This document shows positions 25,288 through 38,595 of a stretch of DNA of 64,000 nucleotides, one piece after another. Each line of letters begins with the position of its first letter. Position 1 is the first letter of the stretch. Below the pieces are notes generated by a model. The model was not told where the DNA came from. It worked only from the letters and a program-made list of their open reading frames with translations, and did no database searches. The translations under genes and the position numbers were made by a program. This DNA is from Paramecium sonneborni (Eukaryota; Ciliophora; Oligohymenophorea; Peniculida; Parameciidae): positions 1,902 through 65,901 of the forward strand of contig CAJJDN010000059.1 in the NCBI GenBank assembly GCA_905182985.1. Direction: 5' to 3'.

Positions 25288-26506
25288 ATGTACGATATTA
25301 AACAAATGGAAAGTTTAAGAATTAATGACTCTGAAAATTAGGAAAATAAATATTAAAATTTACTTCCATCTGGTTATCAGACCCCAAAATTAAATATAAG
25401 TTTTAGACATTGGTTGTATATGAGTTAATATGAGAGACAAATAATAAGATCTTTATTAAGCTCAAATATTTAAAGAATACCTTAAGAAAATAGTTACATA
25501 TATTTAGTTAACTATGATTCAGAATTACAAATATTTAAATATTAAGGTGAATAAGTAGTAAGATCAACTTTGAAAAATGGGTTTTGTTCTTTTGTAACAA
25601 TAAATAAATCATCAAAAAACCCAAAAATAATAAATAGTTTCATGGTAGACAGAAACAATATCATCCATTAATATGAGATGGATTTTAGTAGAACTAAAAT
25701 TGAAGAAAGAAAAGAAGAACTTGAAATAAATAAATAGTTAAACTTAGAAAATGCCACTCTTTTAGCAGTATAATTTAATTAATGTTAGTGTGTAATGAAT
25801 CCTAATGGTTCTTTATTTGTGACAGTTTCAGAAACTACAATATATATTTTAGATTAAATCAACGAATTAATTCTGTAATTATAAAATCCTCTTAAAATCA
25901 AGTACTTTCCCTATTAATTTAATTTTGAATAAAAAGTATTTTTAGAATTGAGTCCATGTAACAAATGTCTGATATTGGCTCATTAATCATTGATATTTAT
26001 TTATTGGAACAATAAGTTAATTAAAAAATTTGAATTAAAAAAGGAATAAATTATTTTGAATGTATTTTTGTAAATAAATTTAGATAAAATTATTTAAAGA
26101 ATAGCTTATAATAATAACAAATATGGCTATAATAAAGATAGAAAATATATTTAATATAGAAATTTAATTGTAATAATAAGATTATTTTTATCCTTTAAAG
26201 AAGGAAGATGTAAAGATTAGTAAGGATTTTGATAATTATATATAATATGGTACATTTGAGATTGAAAACTAAGAATTAAAATCCATAATAATTTAGGATA
26301 GACTTTGCAAATTATATTTAATAGAAATGCAAAGTATTTAATAAGGATCATGGATAATGAAAGAAATAAAAGTATAATTTAAAGTAGATGAGAAAATACA
26401 ATTTATAGAAGTAGAAAGGAAAACATTATAATCAATTGTATTGAGAATCTTGTAATTCAATAAAGATCATGAATTAATTTTTTTTGAGCGCTAAGGAAAT
26501 ATTTGA
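25288..26506 (+). CDS. Uncharacterised protein, possibly beta-propeller-like (398 residues)
   Basis: One intron, 26062-26083 (22 nt, GTA...TAG), joins two frames to 399 codons. The start is MYDIKQMESLRINDSENQ; there is no signal peptide or membrane helix. The middle has alternating hydrophobic strands with short turns (YIYLVNYDSELQIFKYQGEQ, MVDRNNIIHQYEMDF, NGSLFVTVSETTIYILDQI, CNKCLILAHQSLIFIYWNN), a pattern seen in WD-like propellers, but no WD signature is present. The end IFFERQGNI is close (30 bp) to the stop of the convergent centrin-like gene. Function unknown; I am sure of the gene, not of the fold. Confidence 0.75.
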
Positions 26507-26536
26507 TTCTAATTTGAATGTATATATTTATATTTA

Positions 26537-27132
26537 TCATTACTTTCCGTATTCCTTTTGAGTCATTAGATTATAGAAATCATCAAAGGTTACAAAGCCA
26601 TCATCATCTAAATCAGCTTTTTTAAACATATGTTAGATTTCTTCATCAGTCATTTCTTCTCCTAAATCTTATGCTACTCTTTTTAATTCATCCCATGTGA
26701 TTCGACCTTTAAATAATGTAATAATTTACCTTCCTTATTCCAATCATAAAGATTGAAGACTTTTTAGATTTACTCTCTAGTATCTTTATCACTAACTTTG
26801 GCAGTTGCTAGATGTAAAAATTCTGAAAAGTCAATTCCTCCACTATTGTCAGTATCTAATTCACCCAAGACTTAATAAATAAATTTATTATGGTAAGTTT
26901 TAATTCCTGAAGCTTCAAAAGCTTCTCTTAATTCTTATGGATCGATAGATCCAGATCCATCATTATCAAAAATGTCAAAGGCTTATTTAACTTCTAATAC
27001 TTCTTCCTTTGTAAGATGTGGAGGTCTTGCATAATCTTCAGCATTAAATGGTTTTGGTCCTTTTTAAGGAGGTGGTGGAGGAGGAGCTTTTATGTCATTC
27101 TTTTATGCTGAGGATGGAGCTTATCTTGACAT
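26537..27132 (-). CDS. Centrin-like EF-hand calcium-binding protein
   Basis: 190 residues after removal of intron 26707-26729 (23 nt, AAG acceptor). The N-terminus is extended and Pro-rich (MSRQAPSSAQKNDIKAPPPP). Four EF-hands follow: DIFDNDGSGSIDPQEL and ELDTDNSGGIDFSEF with good Ca ligands, LYDWNKEGKGRITWDEL with a poorer loop, and KADLDDDGFVTFDDFYNL with good ligands. Spacing and TKEEVLEVKQAFDIF / MTDEEIQHMFKKAD are centrin-like. Centrins act at basal bodies and, in Paramecium, in the contractile infraciliary lattice (family knowledge). The usual C-terminal centrin tail is replaced by MTQKEYGKQ. The protein is slightly longer than typical centrins because of the N-terminal extension. Confidence 0.85.
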
Positions 27133-27191
27133 TTTAATTTTTAATATTAATATATTTATATTTAGATACTACTAGTGAATAATATTTAATA

Positions 27192-28144
27192 TCAAATGTT
27201 GAACCATTAATTATCAATTAAAGTAATAGCTGTTGGTCTATTCTCAGCCTTAAGATCCAACATTAATATAATCATATTAGCTAATTCTTTTGAAATAAAC
27301 TTTTTAAGGATTAATCGATTCGTTCTTTAATTATCTTCTGGTAATTGACAAGTGCATATTTAAAATAGTACCACTCCTAAACAATAAATATCAAAAGATG
27401 GTTAAATTATATAATTAGAATCTCCTAATTCGGGAGGTATATGAGGAAGTGTTTTTATTAAATATTTCCGAAGATCAGGATTTAATTTAGTTTTGATTTC
27501 TGATAAAGTCTCAAATCGACTTATTTTTAACTAGAATTAAACAATTATTTACTTATCTATACTCTTCTTTATGGCATTCTATATTCTATAGAGTAATACA
27601 CATATGAACACAATTGTTTTCATGAATATATTTAAGTCCTTCTAAAACATTGTAAAGATATGATCTTAACTTAATTTCATTTTATAATATTCTAGATTCA
27701 TTTTAAATTCTTTCCTATAAGTAATTACACTAATTTGCATAAGAAGAATAGATTTGTATAGAAGTTTAATTTTCAATCATGTATTAATGAACCTAAATAT
27801 TCAATATCTATGTACTTATTATAAATTATCATCTTTGAATTATTAGGCTCTTTTTAAGGAACTTATCATCAATTCTATGTTATATGGATTTGTTATAGTG
27901 TATCTAATTCTCTAATCATTATTTAAATATTTACTTTAACAAATTTTGAACTGATAACAATCTGAATGTCTTATTAAATTTCAGAAACAATTAGAAAAGT
28001 CTCCTCAGGTTCTTCATACTCTCTTATGGATAATAAGAATAAACTATCATTTATTATTAGTAGATGTTGAGGACATTTGTATGGAGATGTTACAGCTTTT
28101 TAAAATTCAATTGAATCATCATCTTAAGTGAGATTTGTATTCAT
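27192..28144 (-). CDS. Kinase-fold protein lacking catalytic motifs (pseudokinase)
   Basis: Three GTA...TAG introns (27912-27934, 27793-27815, 27531-27552) give 294 residues from MNTNLTQDDDSIEFQKAV. C-lobe landmarks are clear: YNVLEGLKYIHENNCVHM, then CITLQNIE where HRDLKPxN is expected, RQLKISRFE in place of DFG, LPHIPPELGD in place of the APE loop, then FDIYCLGVVLFQICTCQLPE and MILMLDLKAENRPTA (the D-x-W-S-x-G and R helices of kinases). No glycine loop or VAIK Lys is evident. The HRD Asp and DFG Asp are absent, so catalysis is unlikely; a scaffold or regulatory role is inferred. It is divergently arranged with the GSK3-like kinase, about 110 bp between start codons. Confidence 0.75.
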
Positions 28145-28256
28145 TGTTATTAATTATTATAAATTCAATCTAATGATATAATCATAGTAATAAATAATAA
28201 TGCGTATTATCTATATATATAACTTAACTTTTAAGTTAAATTCAATATTTTCATAA

Positions 28257-29271
<1,015 letters not shown>

Positions 29272-29274
29272 TTT

Positions 29275-29885
29275 ATTCAAAATTGTCTTAACTAAAATAT
29301 CATTAAGATATTCTCTTCTATAATTTTTAGGATAATATTTCTTTCCAATTTTCCATTTCGACAATTTTCAAATGCTGTATTGCAATATCATTTGATTTGT
29401 GCTGAATATCATTATGATAATAGGGTTATCTCCAGTCAGATATTAAAATTGTATTCATTTATGAGATTGTTCTAGTTTGAATAGTAATTATACCGATATT
29501 CAGTGATAGAAATTTAATCAGACTGAATATATTGTTAATATTGTTAGTTTATTAAATCGATCCATTGATTTCTTTTAGTTAATTGCAAAGTAGAACGATA
29601 ACTAGTTTTAGGTGAAGATGCTAAATTAGTTATTTTTAATTTTGACTCTTAGTTTCTTTTGCTTGCTGTTGTATGCAAAGATGTACTTGGAGTTTTCTTT
29701 TATTATTTTGATAATTCATTAAGAATGCTTTTTAGTGAATATAAATTTTAGACCTTTAATTTATTTTCTATTTTTTAGGCTTCTCTAATAATTAGTTACA
29801 TTATTACTTACTTATAGATATTCATAAGTTTATTTTTCTTTTAGTCTAAATCCATTTATTAATTAATTATAATATAAAAAATATA
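29275..29885 (+). CDS. Possible small uncharacterised gene between kinase and ankyrin genes
   Basis: Plus-strand frames join through putative introns 29484-29509 (26 nt) and 29590-29611 (22 nt), both GTA...TAG. They read ...FSNAVLQYHLICAEYHYD..., ...IDPLISFSQLQ|SEDAKLVIFNFDSQFLLLAV and VCKDVLGVFFYYFDNSL. The last part looks like a small alpha/beta domain of the roadblock/longin type, but this is only an impression. No clear ATG was found; the frame is open from just after the kinase stop. The 3' end approaches the stop of the convergent ankyrin gene. Treat as tentative. Confidence 0.35.
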
Positions 29886-29895
29886 ATATTTAGTA

Positions 29896-32800
29896 TCATA
29901 AGACACTCCATGCATTTAATCCTTCTTTATTCAAAATATGAGTGTTTCCTCCAGCCTATATTAACATATCTGCAATTTAGTAATGACCATATGCTAAAGC
30001 TAAATGAACTGCTGTATTACCATCATTCTATCCTTCCTTAGTAAAATAATACATTTTAAATATTGATATCAGCTCCTCTTTTTATTAATTCATAAACAAT
30101 CTCTTTACATCCACATTAAGCTGCTAAAATCAAATAAGTATTTCCATTTTATAAAGGAACATCTATTTACATTTCAGGAATTAATTAAATATTATCTATA
30201 AACTAAGACAAATTATTGGAATTTAATACCTCTGTAAAATTATAATCATAAATAGCTAATTAAATTAATTATTTTGTATCTAATTTTTATCTACGTTAAG
30301 ATTCTTTAATATGAGTTCTCATTTTTAAAGCATACATATACATACTTAATGCATTCTAAATCATCTTATTACAAATACCTTGCTCTCTTGTAATAAATGA
30401 AATTTATCTTTTTATTCTTAAACACTTTTAAAACTTTCTTCATTTTAATTTTGCATTTTCAATACTTATTATTAAGGTGGTTAAGCATATTAAGTTTAAG
30501 AAGAATGTTGATTTTAAATTTATTCTATTTTACTAGAACGTCTAGATTCATCATTTTAAGAAGAGTGAAAAGACGAACTAATATCTTACTATGAACTATT
30601 AAGATCGATATGTTTAGAACTTGGTACTTTAAACACAGATTATTGAGATGCTAAAGTAGGTTTAGTAATCATAACTGTTGAAGCTTATGTAAATAAATTA
30701 GTATTTTATTAATTTGTGATTGTAAGTGGATTCGTTAACTCTCCTGATAATATAGTTCTTTTATTCCATTATTATGGTTAAGTAACTTAAAGTGAATCTT
30801 ATTTAGTTAATCCCTATTATCTTTTTGCATTAATTGTTTTTCTTTTAGTGATTGAATCTTTCAATTCTTTTGATGTTATTCTTGCAGAACTTTTTATCAA
30901 TGTCTATTATTAAGGTAAAGTATCAGACTTATCCTATTTATTTTCCTGTTTTTCTAGTATCATTGTTTAAGAAATAGGATCTTAATGTTCAACATCTATC
31001 ATTCTTGTTTAACAATTGTATCTTCCAATTAATATACTTGGATAACGAAATTCAATAGCCTAACAGATAACTTTATTTAAAGTTGAGTTTCTTTAATAAA
31101 TAATCAATTTTTCATAAACATTTTAATGTTTATCAGTCAAAACTCCCATTTTATAATTGTCACACATTATTACATTATAAGTTAAAAGATGATTTTTAGT
31201 TTTCTATTCTAATATACTTATTATTGGTTAGAGAAAGAGAGGTATTTAAAATGCCATTCTTTTTTTAATCAAAATCAAAGCTCCAGTTGATAATTCTATT
31301 TATAAGAAAACTATTTACATTTTTCATCTATGGGATCATCTTTAATGAATTAAGTTTATAACTATTATTTATGTTAGTCTTAATAATATAGAGTTTTTTG
31401 GCTCTTTAAAGAATTAATCTACTTTGATTTTGGTTCTAAACTTTTTTTTATATGATAATTTACTGTTATTATAAATAGGACTCTCTAAAAAATTGTCTAA
31501 TGAAATATCTTGATCAGAATCCTAACTTGTTAAGGTTTCAGATTTATTTGAATATTCATCATCATAATGATAAATTATTTTTTCTTTTTCAATATTATAT
31601 TTTGATAATTGAATCCCTAAAAATTAGAACTTATCATTGAGATTTTCATTTGTAATCTTTCTTTATCTGATACCTTATTCTGATGTAGACATAACTGTAT
31701 AAACATTTGTCATAATGGTACTATTACTGAGGGCTATTTTAGGTTTAAAGTTTTCTTCTATTTCTTTTAAATTCGATTTTGTATAATTAGTTTTTTACAT
31801 CAATTTATATAATTTATTTTAATAGTAAACTCTAACATATAGATTAGGCTTTTTTAATTATAAATATAATTACTTTACTAAAATCATATTTGAGATCAAG
31901 ATTATATCCTGCTTCTTCTGAAAATACACTAGGTATTGATATTTTAGATATTTTATTAGCAACTAAATTTCTTGAAGATTAATTTTAATTAAGTTATCTG
32001 CTTGATGAAAGATTCTTTAAAGAAATCAAAGATTATGGTATTATTTATCTAGGTGATTAAGGTGATAGTAGAGGTACTATTTCATCAGTAATAACTTTTT
32101 ATTAATTTAAATGTTGAGGTTTATTAAATTGGAAAGATAATTTTTCAACATTTTCATATGTAATAATGATATGAAATTTAGTTTTTTCAACTTCAATTGT
32201 TTAATCTAAATTCTACTTTTTTTCTTTAGAATTTCGTGATTTTTAATTTTAATTAATTTTATCTAATTTCTTATTGGAATTAATAAAAAATGCATTATTT
32301 TATATTTATGAGCTAATACTATGAATAGATTTTCTTGAGGATTTGGGTAATAATGAAAATTATTCTTAATGCATAAGACTTCTTGAAGATGTAGAATGAA
32401 TTAGATTTATTTTTCTTTAAAATGCTTTAGTAGAGACATTAAATTATTCTAAATTAATAAGTCCAAATTGCTTTTTTAGATGAATATCTTTTATATATTT
32501 TAAATTTTTTGAAACATTTTTTTCAATTTTCATAGTAAACTTTTAAGCCAGAATTTAATTGCCTGGTTCAAATTTTTTTAAAAGTTAAGGTTTCTCTTCT
32601 TCATGTAGTACATTAAATTCATGGGATATAATTACATTAAATAAGGACTAAATATATAATATAATACTTTCCTTGGTGGAGAATGAAAGGAATTTTACAC
32701 AGCTTTTTTAAATCTAGATCTTATTGATAATTTACTATTTGATAATTGATCATCTTAATTCTGTGATAATTAAGAGACTTATAATAAATTATTATTTAAG

Positions 32801-33264
32801 AGTAATTGTAATTGTTTTTTTTATTTGACGTTGCTTTCTTATTCTTCTGCTTATTCTTCAATTATAATAGTTGGTTCAGTCATTATATTAATATTTGGAA
32901 TTTTAGGACTTTCAATTTTAGATTCAGGTGATAATTTTGGTAAAACAGGAAAGTGAATTGAATTCTGTTTTTTTTGAATGTATAAATATGGAGTAGATGT
33001 ATGTTCAGAAACATATTTAATTCTTTCAATAGGTTTTTTTGTAAGTTTTTGATTTTGATGTTATGATAAGAATTAAGATTTAGGAGATAATTATTGTGTC
33101 TTAAGGAATTAAGGTTGTGGAATAAAATTCATTTTAGGAGATACAGATTTATTTGATTTAATGGATTGATTATTAGATTGGAAACTAGTCAATCTGCTAC
33201 GTTAGTCTTTTGGACTTAAAAAACTAGTATAAGATGTTAATGAAAATGGGTTTGCATAATTCAT
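29896..33264 (-). CDS. Large low-complexity protein with C-terminal ankyrin repeats (1,077 residues)
   Basis: Six introns give a clean 1,078-codon frame: 32648-32667 (20 nt), 31849-31873 (25, AAG), 31404-31422 (19, AAG), 31296-31318 (23), 30356-30378 (23) and 30028-30052 (25). The start MNYANPFSLTSYTSFLSPKD leads a Ser/Gln/Asn/Lys-rich, probably disordered half. The middle has a more ordered domain (NLYVRVYYQNKLYKL, HLLTYNVIMCDNYKMGVL). The C-terminus holds at least two ankyrin repeats: QNGNTYLILAAQCGCKEIV and ELIKRGADIN, then DGNTAVHLALAYGHYQIADM and LIQAGGNTHILN. Ankyrin repeats bind proteins; no enzymatic domain is visible. Its start codon lies only 15 bp from that of the divergent Gln-rich gene. 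Confidence 0.85.
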
Positions 33265-33279
33265 TTATAATATATATAT
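33265..33279. promoter_or_regulatory. 15-bp AT-only spacer between two divergent start codons
   Basis: The sequence between the leftward ATG (33264) and the rightward ATG (33280) is only A and T, mostly alternating TA. If both starts are right, both 5' leaders and any core promoter must lie in this spacer or within the opposing coding sequences. Either start could be further inside its gene, since internal Met codons exist in both. Confidence 0.5.
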
Positions 33280-35083
33280 ATGTAACTATAAAAATCTAAA
33301 ATCAAGCCCCCATTTTTACTTGATGGTATTGCTGCTGCAAAAAAAGGTAAAGTGCTTAATTATAAGCCTGAAAAGGATGTTCATCTTGAATAATACTTTT
33401 TGAATTTACATATGCAATAAATGATGAGCAAATTAAAACAAGATAGATTGAGTTAGCGTAATTTGCCTCATTCATTATCGAAGTCTTTTGATTAAACCTC
33501 TGTAATTATTTGATTTGCATTTTGAATAGAATCAATCCAAAGTTAATCTTAAATCTGGTATCTAAAAATCATCGTCACCTTTACATTAATCTTTTGTTAA
33601 AGCACCTAATAATACATAAATATCTGAAATATCTAGATCACTTTCTAAAGAACATTTTGTAACATTTCTTGATTCTTTAATTACAACAGTTTAGAATGTT
33701 TAACAGTTAGTAATTACATATTTACCTAAAGAATAAATTGATGGTGCTATTATTAAATAACAAAAAGAATTAAAAAAAATTAATCAAGCTACACAACTTT
33801 TAACAAGATAATTAAGAGCTAATTCTATGACTCATAAAAAAGAAGTAGAAAATATTAAAACCTAAAAAAACTTTTCTAAATTACCATAAATTAAAAAAGT
33901 TGAAATCTCTGTTAATTCAAATAATGAAAGAGGAAGGGAATAATCTTCAAAATATCGTAAAACACCAGGAAATAATGTAGGAATCATTACATAAAGAACT
34001 TTAGAAAAAAATAGTTAAAAAAATTAAGATGAATATGAAAATAATGGTTTCGAACCTTATGAATCTAATAGAGATCTAACAGATAAATTATAATTATAAA
34101 ATCCTAATGAAAATAATTTCTAAAATAATAATAATAATTAATCAAATAAATCTTAATAACAATAAAATAAATTAGTTTAAATAGCATAATTGCCATCATT
34201 ATAAAAAAAATACCAAAAAGAAATTCAATTAGTTCTTACTAAACCTAAATAAAATAGAAATGAAAATACATCATCAAATACTTCTCAATCTCCAATTCAA
34301 TTATAATCAAGAAGTGTTGGTGCTAGAGATACTCTACCACCAAAAATTTAATAAAAGAGTTTAAAATTTGATTTTAAAAAATTATCTTCTTAAAAAATAG
34401 AAAAATAGAAATCAAAAGTATAATTTAATTAAAAAAATAATGGAAGATAAGAAAATATTCCTTTTTAAATCAAAATTATTGATGCTAATACATAAAATGA
34501 AAAAAAAGAAGAAACTGAATCTAATATTGCTAAAACCAATACTAAAGTACCTGTAGAAATTGTTGAAGATGTTGTCTAAGACTTTTCTAATGAATCTGGA
34601 ATATTTTAAAATTAAGTAGAGACTGAATAAAATAAAAATGAATAAGAAAAAATTTCACTTTAAGGAACTGCTTTTTTTAAAATTCCAGAAGAAGATGAAC
34701 ACAAAGAAACTTTTGAAAAGCTTGATGAAAGCAATCAGTTCAAATAAGAAAGTATAAAAAATTCATAAGATAAGTAAGATGATAACAATTTTATTAAGAT
34801 GATACAAGAATAAGTTAAATCTAATGATGAAAGGTTATTAAAATAATAATAAACTGAGTAATCTATCAACTTGTTAGAAAGTGTAAATCAAAATAATTTG
34901 ATAAAAGTTATAGAAACAATTGAAGCTAAAACTGTGAATGATAATATTGTAAATCCATTAGAAGAAACAGATGATTAAAAGAAAGATTAATAAGCTAACT
35001 CTTTATTTATAACTTTAGAATAATCTTAATAAAAAGACTCTTAAGAACCTTATTAAAATGAAGGATTTGAGTAAGATTCATGA
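33280..35083 (+). CDS. Gln/Asn/Lys-rich uncharacterised protein (591 residues)
   Basis: After removing intron 33502-33529 (28 nt, GTA...TAG) the frame is exactly 592 codons. It begins MQLQKSKIKPPFLLDGIAAA, then KGKVLNYKPEKDVHLEQYF. A short helical segment (SKEHFVTFLDSLITTVQNV, QQKELKKINQATQLLTRQL) is followed by about 400 residues of low-complexity Gln/Asn/Glu/Lys sequence, partly acidic toward the end (EDDVxx-like repeats such as PVEIVEDVVQDFSNESG). TAA dominates the Gln codons. No known domain, signal peptide or membrane helix is seen. Disordered or coiled-coil cytoskeletal roles are possible but unproven. Confidence 0.8.
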
Positions 35084-35239
35084 TTTATTAGTTCTGTTAA
35101 TTAATTATTTATCATATTCACTAAAAAACTAACTAATTTTTGAGTATATTGAAATTATATTTATAATATGTTTAATAATTATAATGAGATTTATTGTTTC
35201 ATAAAGCATAAATAAAAAGCATTCATCATATTAATTTTA

Positions 35240-35988
35240 ATGAAATCAAACTAATATACTCTAATTTCAATTGAAGGTAATATAGGTTCTGGTAAAAGCA
35301 CACTTTTAAAATTGATATAATAAAAATATCCTGATGTAATTCTGGTTATATATTTAGTTACGATTTATTCCTGAACCTGTTAATGAATGGAGAAATATTA
35401 ATGGAGATGAAACTTTAAATTTATTAGGTTCTTTTTATGAAAACCCTACTAGATGGGCTTACACAATGCAGGTTTATGCCTTTTTTAGTAGATTAAAACA
35501 TTGGAAAGAAGTTCTCTCTGATCCGAATATTCCAAAAAATAAACATCTAATCCTTAGTGAAAGAAGTATAGAAGCAGACAAAGAAATATTTGCAGTGAAT
35601 GGTCATAAAAATGGAATAATAAACAATTTAGAATTTGCTTTATATGAGAAATTCTATGATTGGTTATGTTAAGAAGTATTTGGAAAGAAAGTTTAAAAGC
35701 AAATGATTATTTATTTGCAAGTAGATCCAGAGGTCTGTCATTTAAGAATACAAAAGCGAGCAAGGGAAGAAGAAAAAGTAATACTTCTATTTTTATTATT
35801 TTAAGAATACAATTTCTTAGGAATATCTGATATAAATTCATAATAGACATGAAGAATGGTTATTGAGAGAAAATCATAAAAATACTTCAATATTAGTATT
35901 AAATGGAGACAAAGAATTTGAATCTGATATTAAATAATAAGAAAAGATGTTTAAAAACATTGATAACTTTTTAAAATCTATTTTATGA
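35240..35988 (+). CDS. Deoxynucleoside kinase (dCK/dGK/TK2 family)
   Basis: Introns 35336-35357 (22 nt, TAG) and 35778-35805 (28 nt, AAG) give 232 residues, the normal family length. Motifs: P-loop SIEGNIGSGKSTLLKLI, IPEPVNEW (substrate Glu region), NPTRWAYTMQVYAFFSRL, ILSERSIEADKEIFAV (the DRS-type catalytic/substrate motif as ERS), YLQVDPEVCHLRIQKRAREEE (LID arginines) and EYLIQIHNRHEEWL near the C-terminus. The enzyme phosphorylates deoxynucleosides to monophosphates in the salvage pathway (family knowledge). Exact substrate preference cannot be read from sequence. No targeting peptide is evident, so a cytosolic location is inferred. Confidence 0.92.
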
Positions 35989-36396
35989 ACTTTTATATTA
36001 TATATCAGTTTTGCTAATATTATTAAAATTTTATTATTAATTATTTCTCTTAAATATTTACCATTTCAAAATAATATAGTTTTTATGTGAAATACTAAGG
36101 ATACCTCATGTTTTTGTTAACGTTTAAAACCATAACATAAATTTGCTATTTTATAATAATTTTCTCAAAACATCATTCATTAATTAAATAAGAGAAATAG
36201 TAGGACACTTGGAAACACAATTGAGAATTTTGGGTCAATGAAAAACAATTTATTACTATAATTGATAGAATTTATAAACTTTTCTGAATATGGATAAAAT
36301 ATGAACTGATTGGACTTTAATAGAAAATTTGTAGCTTATTCAATAAATCTTTGTTTAAATATAACAAAGAAGCTATTAATTGAACAAGATTCAAGA
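35989..36396. other. Intergenic stretch upstream of a small open frame
   Basis: AT-rich, TGA-rich. The last 85 bases are open in the frame of the small gene that follows (DFNRKFVAYSINLCLNITKK), so part may be an upstream exon whose start I could not find. Confidence 0.4.
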
Positions 36397-36636
36397 ATGA
36401 ATAAGATGGTTGAAAATATTTTACTAAATCATCTTTTAAAAGTGTAATTAGAAAGAATTTAGATAAAAAATATAGATGGTGTTTTGAATTACATAAATAA
36501 GAAACCTAAAAGTATCAATAATAAGTTATTCTCTTTAACATAAATTAACAAGACCATAAATAACAACAAAAATTATAAATTATTGATTAATAAAATAAAA
36601 AAATTGAATTAATTATTAAATATTAAACAAAATTGA
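36397..36636 (+). CDS. Possible small helical protein (79 residues)
   Basis: The frame starts at MNKMVENILLNHLLKVQLER and runs to TGA through IQIKNIDGVLNYINKKPKS and a Lys/Asn-rich end. The same frame is open and protein-like for about 28 codons upstream, so the true start may lie in an earlier exon. It stops 13 bp before the stop of the convergent F-box-like gene, which is typical ciliate spacing and favours a real gene. The family is not recognised. Confidence 0.4.
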
Positions 36637-36649
36637 ATTAAATATAGAA

Positions 36650-38595
36650 TCATTATTAGCTAATGAACTACTCGGTTAAACTTTAGGCTAGATTTAATCC
36701 AGTAACGATTGTAATTGGTAAAAAATTATTTAAATCTGGTTGCTAATGCAATTTTGGTGGTTCCGATTTGGTTTTCTTTAACAATAATGAATTCTTTTTA
36801 GAATTACTAGCTGATTTTTATTTGATTAATTATTTTAAAGTTTCAACATCAATAAGTTCATCGTAAGAGATAAGATGATCATCATATGCTTCAGATTAGG
36901 TTCTATATAATATCATTGCATCTCTGATTTAAACACTCTCAGTTGAAACTACATCTAAGTCAGCTAATTTTGAGATTTCTTCATAAAGGTCTGAATGATA
37001 ATCTTTTATATAAGTTGATAGTTTGTCATAAGTGTTTTTTTAATAGTTAATTGTTAATCTAATTATCTATTATTGCAAAGGCTCGCAATTAATAATTGAT
37101 TTTATTTTGTAAAAAACTTTATTAATATTGAGTAATTAAAAAGAATAATCCGTTTGCTATGTCATAAGTAAATTTTCATCATTATATTTTTATATTCTTC
37201 TTTAAAATTCAGAACTTTACTTAAGTTGTTCAATTTGAGATTAAATTGTTGAATATTTTTATTCTAAAAGTGATGGAATTAATTTATTTTCTAGGATATG
37301 TTTTTAAAATATATATCCTAGAACGGAGATGTCTTTGAAAAAATTAATTTTATTTTCTGAATAAAGATTGGAAGTTTATTCTATAACAATAATGAATAAA
37401 TTTTCTAAGTCTTTAATATATTTAAATTTTGAATGACCAGCCATTCTAACATTTGATTAGGTTGTTGATAAATCTATTAATGATTTGACATAATCTTTTA
37501 AAAGATATTATTCATATTTAAGTGATGTATCCATTCTAACAGCATATAATTATTATAAGAAAATTGATCTCAAATTATGTTTGGATTTTGAATAAATATA
37601 TTGATTCCACATTTTCATCATAATCCATTGAATTGTGAAAGGTGGGAAATGATAAGAAGTAATTTATTCTTTAAGTGTAATATCAAAAAGATGTAAATAA
37701 GGAGTAACATGTTAATCTATTTGTTGCATCCATATTAAATACATCTGAAAGTTATAGAGATAGAAATCTAATTATCCAATAGAATCATTAGTAGCTGTTG
37801 CACATTCAAGTGTTAAAGCAATAATTTACAAAAGGGATTTAATAGTTGAACATATTAAAATAATAATATTGAATAACTATGGTAATCTAAAAATAAAACA
37901 TAGTATTACTTTAAATCTATTTGAAATTCTCTTAGAGTTCTGATTTCTAATAACTTAGTAATCATTAATTATTTAGAGTTTTATGGCTTTTTGAAAAAAG
38001 TTCTAGTTTAATTTAAAATTTGTATTTCAGTAATAGATTGGTATTCTTAAGAACTCTATAACTTTTGCATGATTTGTTTCTAGAAATCAGAGTTTAAACC
38101 TTCTTTAGTGACTTCATCCATTAATAAAGGTGGATAAATAATATGTTATTGATAAGCTTGTTAAAGTGATTCTTTGAGATTGGATTGGAGATTCTTCATT
38201 TGCTTTCTATTAAAGATCATAAACACATATTAATACTTATTTTGCATAAAAACTTCTAAGACCTAAGGCCAAGATCCATGCTTAGTTTCAATAGCATTTT
38301 TAACAATCCCTCTTCGATCCTCATACAACTTGTACAATAGAGTCCCACATTTAATAGAGTATGGAAGTGAAGTGTAAAATCTTTCATAAACAAATTTGCT
38401 AGTGCAATAGAGATTGGTAAGATCATTAATTGTGAGAAACTTGCAAATTCCATCGACTACTGGATTTGGTAATCGATTGAAATATGTTTCTATTCCCCCA
38501 AAAATTGAAGAACTCATACTTCCATCAGTAGTAAATCTAAGCATCCCTGATTCATTTGTTGGTGCAGTGGAAACAGACCTACCATAACTTACCAT
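36650..38595 (-). CDS. F-box-like protein (640 residues)
   Basis: Intron 37887-37909 (23 nt, TAG) joins two frames into 641 codons. The start MVSYGRSVSTAPTNESGM is the first in-frame ATG. Residues about 45-75 (NRLPNPVVDGICKFLTINDL, then TNLYCTSKFVYERF) match the L-P-x-x-x-x-x-x-I-x-x-F-L-x-x-x-D-L pattern of an F-box, which links substrates to SCF ubiquitin ligases (family knowledge). The rest is a long helical protein without recognised repeats, ending in a basic, Ser/Lys-rich tail (SASNSKKNSLLLKKTKSEPP). F-box identification rests on this one motif, so the assignment is moderate; the gene itself is clear. Confidence 0.7.

Noticed and set aside
38256..38453. Alternative minus-strand frame inside the F-box-like gene
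   Set aside because: Overlaps the long spliced frame, which has better composition and the F-box motif.
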